NCBI RefSeq assembly: GCF_039525035.1
Contig: NZ_BAAAHE010000044.1
Coordinates: 46,818-110,817, forward strand
Direction: 5' to 3'
Source of the DNA: Sporichthya brevicatena
GTDB lineage: Bacteria; Actinomycetota; Actinomycetes; Sporichthyales; Sporichthyaceae
DNA: 64,000 nt
Within the stretch, counting starts at the first letter, position 1, and each line of letters starts with the position of its first letter. A program made the position numbers and the translations under genes. The notes below the pieces were generated by a model. That model was not told where the DNA came from, searched no databases, and saw only the letters and a program-made list of their open reading frames with translations. Shown here in pieces: positions 59,991 through 64,000 of this stretch.

Positions 59991-61771
59991 CAGCTTTCCT
60001 CTTCCTCGCTGCGGTCCCAGGACGGGGCCAGGTCACGCGCGTACTTGATGTCGTCGTTGGAGGTACCGGCAGCGACCATCGGCCACACCATGGCGTCGGC
60101 GTGGACGACGAAGTCGATCACGACGGGGACGTCGTTGATCTCCATCGCCTTGCGGATCGTGGCGTCGACGTCCTCCGCCTTCTCGCACCGCAGACCCACG
60201 CAGCCGTAGGCGTCGGCGAGCTTGACGAAGTCCGGGATCCGCTTGGACTGCAGGTCGGTGTTCGAGTAGCGGCCCTCGTAGAACAGGGTCTGCCACTGGC
60301 GCACCATGCCGAGGTTCCCGTTGTTGATGACGGCGACCTTGATCGGGATGCCGTTGATGGCGCAGGTGGCCAGCTCCTGGTTGGTCATCTGGAAGCAGCC
60401 GTCGCCGTCGATCGCCCACACGACCTTGTCCGGCGCGCCGGCCTTGGCACCCATCGCGGCCGGGACCGAGTAACCCATCGTCCCGAGGCCACCGGAGTTC
60501 AGCCACGTCCCCGGCTTCTCGTACTTCACGAACTGCGCCGCCCACATCTGGTGCTGGCCGACGCCCGCGACGTACAGCGCGTCCGGGCCGGCGATCTCGC
60601 CGATCCGCTCGGTGACGTACTGCGGCGAGAGGCCACCGTCCTCCGGGACGTCGTAGCCCAGCGGGTAGCGGGTACGCAGGTCGAAGGTGGTCTCGCGCCA
60701 GGCGGCGTAGTCGCCCTTGCGACCGGCGTCGTGCTCGGCCTGGATCGCCACGATGAGGTCGGCGATCACCTCGCGCGCGTCGCCCACGATCGGGACGTCC
60801 GCGTGCCGGTTCTTGCCGATCTCGGCCGGGTCGATGTCGGCGTGGATGACCTTGGCCTCGGGGGCGAAGCTCGGCAGGTGACCGGTGACGCGGTCGTCGA
60901 AGCGCGAGCCGAGCGCGATCAGCAGGTCCGACTTCTGCAGCGCACCGACGGCGGCCACGGTGCCGTGCATGCCCGGCATGCCCAGGTGCAGCTCGTGGCT
61001 GTCCGGGAACGCGCCGCGCGCCATCAGGGTGGTCACGACCGGGATGCCGGTCAGCTCGGCGAGCACCTTGAGCTCGGCCGCGGCGCCGGCCTTGATGACA
61101 CCGCCGCCGACGTAGAGCACCGGCTTGCGGGACTCGACGATCAGCTTCGCCGCCTCGCGCACCTGCTTGGCGTGCGGGCGGGTCACCGGCCGGTAGCCCG
61201 GCAGGTCGAGGGTCTCGGGCCAGGTGAAGGAGGTCATCGCCTGCAGCGCGTCCTTGGACACGTCGACGAGGACCGGGCCCGGCCGGCCGGTCGAGGCGAT
61301 GTGGAAGGCCTCGGCGATCGCCCGCGGGATCTCCGCGGGGTCGGTCACGAGGTAGTTGTGCTTGGTGATCGGCATCGTGATGCCGCGGATGTCCGCCTCC
61401 TGGAAGGCGTCGCTGCCGATGGCGCTCGAGGGCACCTGGCCGGTCACGGCCACGATCGGCACCGAGTCCATGTAGGCGTCCGCGATCGCGGTGACGAGGT
61501 TCGTCGCGCCCGGGCCCGAGGTCGCCATGCAGACGCCGACCTTGCCGGTCGCCATCGCGTAGCCCTGGGCCGCGTGGCCCGCACCCTGCTCGTGGCGCAC
61601 GAGCACGTGCTTGACGTACTGCGAGTCGAAGAGCGGGTCGTACGCGGGCAGGATCGCCCCGCCCGGGATGCCGAAGATGATCTCGACCCCGACGGCCTCC
61701 AGGGAGCGGACGAGCGACTGCGCTCCGGTCAGCTGCGCGACGGGCGCTTGGGAGGGGTGCGGATCTGCCAT
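59990..61771 (-). CDS. ilvB: Acetolactate synthase large (catalytic) subunit
   Basis: 593 residues. ThDP enzyme: condenses pyruvate to acetolactate, first common step for Val/Leu and Ile. Catalytic Glu61 in [15 protein letters not shown]; ThDP-binding [20 protein letters not shown] with the metal residues. FAD-binding-type segment [19 protein letters not shown]. Preceded by a leader with an attenuator about 75-150 bases upstream and translationally coupled to ilvN. Confidence 0.97.
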   Translation of the reverse strand: MADPHPSQAPVAQLTGAQSLVRSLEAVGVEIIFGIPGGAILPAYDPLFDSQYVKHVLVRHEQGAGHAAQGYAMATGKVGVCMATSGPGATNLVTAIADAYMDSVPIVAVTGQVPSSAIGSDAFQEADIRGITMPITKHNYLVTDPAEIPRAIAEAFHIASTGRPGPVLVDVSKDALQAMTSFTWPETLDLPGYRPVTRPHAKQVREAAKLIVESRKPVLYVGGGVIKAGAAAELKVLAELTGIPVVTTLMARGAFPDSHELHLGMPGMHGTVAAVGALQKSDLLIALGSRFDDRVTGHLPSFAPEAKVIHADIDPAEIGKNRHADVPIVGDAREVIADLIVAIQAEHDAGRKGDYAAWRETTFDLRTRYPLGYDVPEDGGLSPQYVTERIGEIAGPDALYVAGVGQHQMWAAQFVKYEKPGTWLNSGGLGTMGYSVPAAMGAKAGAPDKVVWAIDGDGCFQMTNQELATCAINGIPIKVAVINNGNLGMVRQWQTLFYEGRYSNTDLQSKRIPDFVKLADAYGCVGLRCEKAEDVDATIRKAMEINDVPVVIDFVVHADAMVWPMVAAGTSNDDIKYARDLAPSWDRSEEEES

Positions 61772-61846
61772 CGGGATTCTCTTTCCGGGAACGTGCGCGG
61801 GGTGGTGCGAGGACTCAAGTGCGGTGGCCCAGGGCCGGGAGGCAAC

Positions 61847-61921
61847 AAAAAACCCCCCGCGCCCTTAGCGGGCGGAACGAGGGGTGGCGTGCCTGACCGA
61901 GTCGGCGCTCAGACGGCACGC
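61847..61921 (-). promoter_or_regulatory. ilvB attenuator
   Basis: A pause-type hairpin (61887-61893 with 61915-61921, gcgtgcc / ggcacgc) overlaps the end of the leader peptide. It is followed by a terminator with a cgccc/gggcg core (61860-61864 and 61870-61874) and a U-run TTTTTT (61847-61852). Placed upstream of ilvB, as in other actinobacterial branched-chain attenuators. Confidence 0.75.
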
Positions 61922-61953
61922 TCGACGAGTACTACGGTCAGACGAAGACACAT
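61909..61953 (-). CDS. ilvB leader peptide
   Basis: 14 residues, MCLRLTVVLVERAV, with two Leu, four Val, and a stop inside the pause hairpin. The Val/Leu content and the attenuator behind it mark a regulatory peptide sensing charged tRNA-Val/Leu. No ribosome site precedes it; a -10-like element ends six bases before the ATG, so it is probably translated as a leaderless mRNA. Confidence 0.75.
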   Translation of the reverse strand: MCLRLTVVLVERAV

Positions 61954-61959
61954 GCACGA

Positions 61960-61989
61960 ACCGTCGCCGATCGGTGACCACCGTGTCAA
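61960..61989 (-). promoter_or_regulatory. ilvB leader promoter
   Basis: A perfect -35 TTGACA (61984-61989), 18 bases, and GACGGT (61960-61965) as -10, six bases before the leader ATG. The -10 keeps only the conserved second and sixth positions. Confidence 0.55.
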
Positions 61990-62039
61990 GTTCGAGACGC
62001 CCCCCGTCCACGATCCGAGACGGGCACGCCAAGGATCGA

Positions 62040-62051
62040 GACAACGTTGTC
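62040..62051. promoter_or_regulatory. 12-bp palindrome GACAACGTTGTC
   Basis: Perfect inverted repeat in the divergent gap between ilvB leader and the sugar-dehydrogenase gene, 37 bases before the latter's ATG. The shape and CG centre resemble LacI-family operators. No regulator gene is adjacent, so the call is tentative. Confidence 0.45.
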
Positions 62052-62088
62052 CGGGCAGACGAGAGACGACGAACCGGGGAGGACGCGC

Positions 62089-63249
62089 ATGCGGATCGGA
62101 CGGCTGGGGACCGGCACCCTCGCGGTGGCGCTGGGGCTGGGGCTCGCGGCGTGCGGGGACGACGACGATCCCACCGCGATGCCGCCGGTGTACACGGACT
62201 CCCCCACCTCGTCGGCCACCGGGCCGGCTGCGGTCGCGAGCCCGAACGCGAGCGCGTCTCCGGGCCGCTCCCCCGCCACCGGGAGGCCGACCGTCGCCGG
62301 CGACGTGGTGACCGGGCTGACCTCGCCCTGGGGACTGGCGTTCCTCCCCGACGGCTCGGCGCTGGTCTCCGAGCGGGACACGGCGAGGGTGAAGCGCATC
62401 TCCCCCGGCGGGAAGGTCAGCACCGTCGGCACCGTCCCGGGCGTCGACCACGGGGGTGAGGGCGGGTTGCTCGGCATCGCCGTCGGACCGGACTTCGACG
62501 AGAACCCGCGTCTGTACGCCTACCTCACCGCGAGCGACGGCAACCGGATCGTCCGGATGCCCTACACGGCGAGCGGCCTCGGCCGGCCCGAGGTGGTCCT
62601 CGACGGCATCGACGCCTCCGGGATCCACAACGGAGGGCGCCTGGCCTTCGGCCCGGACGGAATGCTCTACGCCTCGACCGGCGACGCGTCCGACCGGCCG
62701 ACCTCGCAGGACCGGGACGACCTCAACGGCAAGATCCTGCGGATGACGCCGGACGGGAAGCCCGCCCCCGGCAACCCGGACGCGGACTCGGTCGTGTGGT
62801 CCTACGGGCACCGGAACGTTCAAGGCCTCGCCTGGGACGACGCGGGCAACCTGTGGGCGTCCGAGTTCGGGCAGAACACCTGGGACGAGCTCAACCGTAT
62901 CGAGGCGGGCCGCAACTACGGCTGGCCGGAGGTCGAGGGCGACGAGGGCGGGTCCGAGTTCACCCGTCCGGCCCGCGTGTGGCCGACGTCCGAGGCGTCC
63001 CCGAGCGGGCTCGCGTTCGCCCGCGGGTCGTTGTGGATGGCCGGCCTGCGCGGCCAGCGCCTGTGGCAGATCCCGCTGAGCGGGACCGGGACCGGCAAGC
63101 CCGTCGCCCACTTCAGCGGCGAGTACGGCCGGCTCCGGACCGTGGCCCTCGCCCCGGACGGGTCGCTGTGGCTGATCACCAACAACACCGACGGGCGGGG
63201 TCGTCCCCAGGCCGGCGACGACCGGATCCTGCGGATCACGCTCGGCTGA
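62089..63249 (+). CDS. PQQ-type sugar dehydrogenase lipoprotein (glucose/sorbosone dehydrogenase family)
   Basis: 386 residues from an ATG with GGGGAGG upstream. A lipoprotein signal (LGLGLAACGDDDD; Cys in LAAC) anchors it outside the membrane. A six-bladed propeller follows with SPWGLAFLPDGSALVSERD, HGGEGGLLGIAVGPDFDENP, WSYGHRNVQGLAWDD and EFGQNTWDELNRIEAGRNYG, all typical of soluble aldose sugar dehydrogenases. It would oxidise aldoses using PQQ; whether the host makes PQQ is unknown from this window. Confidence 0.88.
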   Translation: MRIGRLGTGTLAVALGLGLAACGDDDDPTAMPPVYTDSPTSSATGPAAVASPNASASPGRSPATGRPTVAGDVVTGLTSPWGLAFLPDGSALVSERDTARVKRISPGGKVSTVGTVPGVDHGGEGGLLGIAVGPDFDENPRLYAYLTASDGNRIVRMPYTASGLGRPEVVLDGIDASGIHNGGRLAFGPDGMLYASTGDASDRPTSQDRDDLNGKILRMTPDGKPAPGNPDADSVVWSYGHRNVQGLAWDDAGNLWASEFGQNTWDELNRIEAGRNYGWPEVEGDEGGSEFTRPARVWPTSEASPSGLAFARGSLWMAGLRGQRLWQIPLSGTGTGKPVAHFSGEYGRLRTVALAPDGSLWLITNNTDGRGRPQAGDDRILRITLG

Positions 63250-63614
63250 GGCGCGGCGCGCGGGTGCAGGCGCTTTAAACGCAGAGGGCGAGCACGGGAC
63301 CCGGACCGACCGCCAAGCGGGGCGTCCCGATCGGATCCCCTCCGATCCCGACCGGAACTCGGTACCTGTTCCTCGTGCTCGCACCTCGACGAGCAGCCCG
63401 TCCCGTCGTCCCCTCCACGACGGGGCGAACCTTCACGCTCGCTGGGGCCTTGGACGCAGCCGAGTACGACGCGGTTCCCCCGGCTCCGACGATTTCGTCC
63501 CCAATTTCCGCCGAATTTCGGGAGATGGGGCCCCTGGGGCGAACGTTTCGCGGCGCCACCCCGTCCTCCACCCGAGACGTGCCCCCCACGGGGCCCGGGT
63601 CGGAGGAGGCACAG
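63250..63614. other. Intergenic region before the truncated secreted gene
   Basis: About 365 bases. Only short dyads (such as CCGAA-T-TTCGG near 63512) and a locally lower GC stretch (63490-63530) are visible; no gene, no clear promoter. It probably holds the promoter of the gene at 63615. Confidence 0.45.
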
Positions 63615-64000
63615 ATGGACGTCACCGGTGACGGTCAGCCCGGCACGACGAGCACCGGACGGCGGCGCCGCACCTGGCCCGCGGCGCTGATCGGCACGGG
63701 CGTGCTGGGGGCTGCGACGCTGACGTTCACGCTGGTCAGCCCGCTGGGGGCCTCCTCCGCCGACGCCAGTGAGCTCCCGGCGTTCCGCGACTGCGACGCC
63801 CTCGCCGAGCACATGAGCGACCTCGCCCTCGACCGCCTCGCCGACTCGCGGCGCCGGGCGTACGACGAGTACACAGCCACCGACGACGTCGCCGCCGAGC
63901 GCGCGGTGCCGCCTCCGGTGCCCGTGCTGCCCGTCCCGGGCGGGCCGATGACCGGCAACGCGCAGCAGGCCGACGCCCCGACCGCCGGGGCGGCGGGCGC
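63615..64000 (+). CDS. Start of a secreted or membrane-anchored protein, truncated by the window edge
   Basis: At least 128 codons from an ATG with GGAGGAGG upstream, open to the end. A basic n-region (GRRRRTWPAALIG) and hydrophobic segment (VLGAATLTFTLVSPLG) indicate a signal peptide or anchor. The following ELPAFRDCDALAEHMSDLAL resembles the beginning of actinobacterial secreted beta-propeller-domain proteins, where a single Cys pairs later. A Pro/Ala-rich linker follows. Identity needs the rest of the gene. Confidence 0.6.
   Translation, partial: MDVTGDGQPGTTSTGRRRRTWPAALIGTGVLGAATLTFTLVSPLGASSADASELPAFRDCDALAEHMSDLALDRLADSRRRAYDEYTATDDVAAERAVPPPVPVLPVPGGPMTGNAQQADAPTAGAAG

Overview
The window is a GC-rich, densely packed chromosomal segment from a member of the Actinomycetota. 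The evidence is heavy GTG/TTG start use, ATGA and TGATG stop-start overlaps, the cofC gene for coenzyme F420, DUF2469, an HU protein with a long lysine-rich tail, and a gene order very close to that of Streptomyces around smc, ftsY, amtB-glnK-glnD, ffh, rpsP, trmD and rplS. The genus cannot be fixed from sequence alone; a Frankia/Sporichthya-like lineage is a guess. Most genes are on the minus strand. I see no phage, insertion sequence, CRISPR array or rRNA.

Layout. 0-10 kb: a secreted heparinase-like lyase, then the translation/secretion block rpsP-khpA-rimM-trmD-rplS, three tandem signal peptidases I, rnhB, DUF2469 and a LURP-one-like gene. 9.5-18.3 kb: an amidohydrolase, ffh, and two ammonium-transporter operons, amtB1-glnK1-glnD and amtB2-glnK2. 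Both have well-phased GlnR boxes upstream, and AmtB1 has Glu where AmtB2 has the first pore histidine. 18.5-24 kb: ftsY, a degenerate HAD protein and smc. 24-25.3 kb: a long non-coding stretch with a helically phased run of DnaA-box-like 9-mers, a palindromic repeat family and a small coiled-coil gene. 25.3-34.4 kb: mutM, rnc, rpmF, yceD, coaD, rsmD, recG, rpmB, thiD and thiL. 34.4-43 kb: a stand-alone RAM-domain gene, a DUF3515 lipoprotein, ddl, plsC, cofC, hup, leuCD and divergent ndgR with a transsulfuration enzyme. 43-47 kb is the most accessory-looking part: a TetR-MpaB-SnoaL operon divergent from a haloalkane-dehalogenase-like hydrolase, and a membrane-anchored Mrr-fold protein. 46.8-50.9 kb: tRNA-Glu, tRNA-Gln, gltX, a fumarylacetoacetase-family gene and two conserved hypotheticals. 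51-62 kb: a branched-chain amino acid and serine block (cimA, a surface protein, ilvE, leuB, serA, ilvC, ilvN, ilvB). 62-64 kb: a sugar-dehydrogenase lipoprotein and the start of a secreted protein cut by the window edge.

How it fits together. The GlnR boxes, two Amt/PII pairs and GlnD form a nitrogen-sensing unit. Citramalate synthase, IlvBNC, IlvE and LeuBCD give most of the isoleucine/valine/leucine pathway, and ilvB and cimA are each preceded by an attenuator-like leader. Both leaders can be read as leaderless regulatory peptides with the same promoter-to-start spacing. The non-coding features most worth checking are the 28-bp palindromic tandem repeat (24.3 and 32.5 kb), the nested hairpin after glnD and the DnaA-box-like array upstream of smc.
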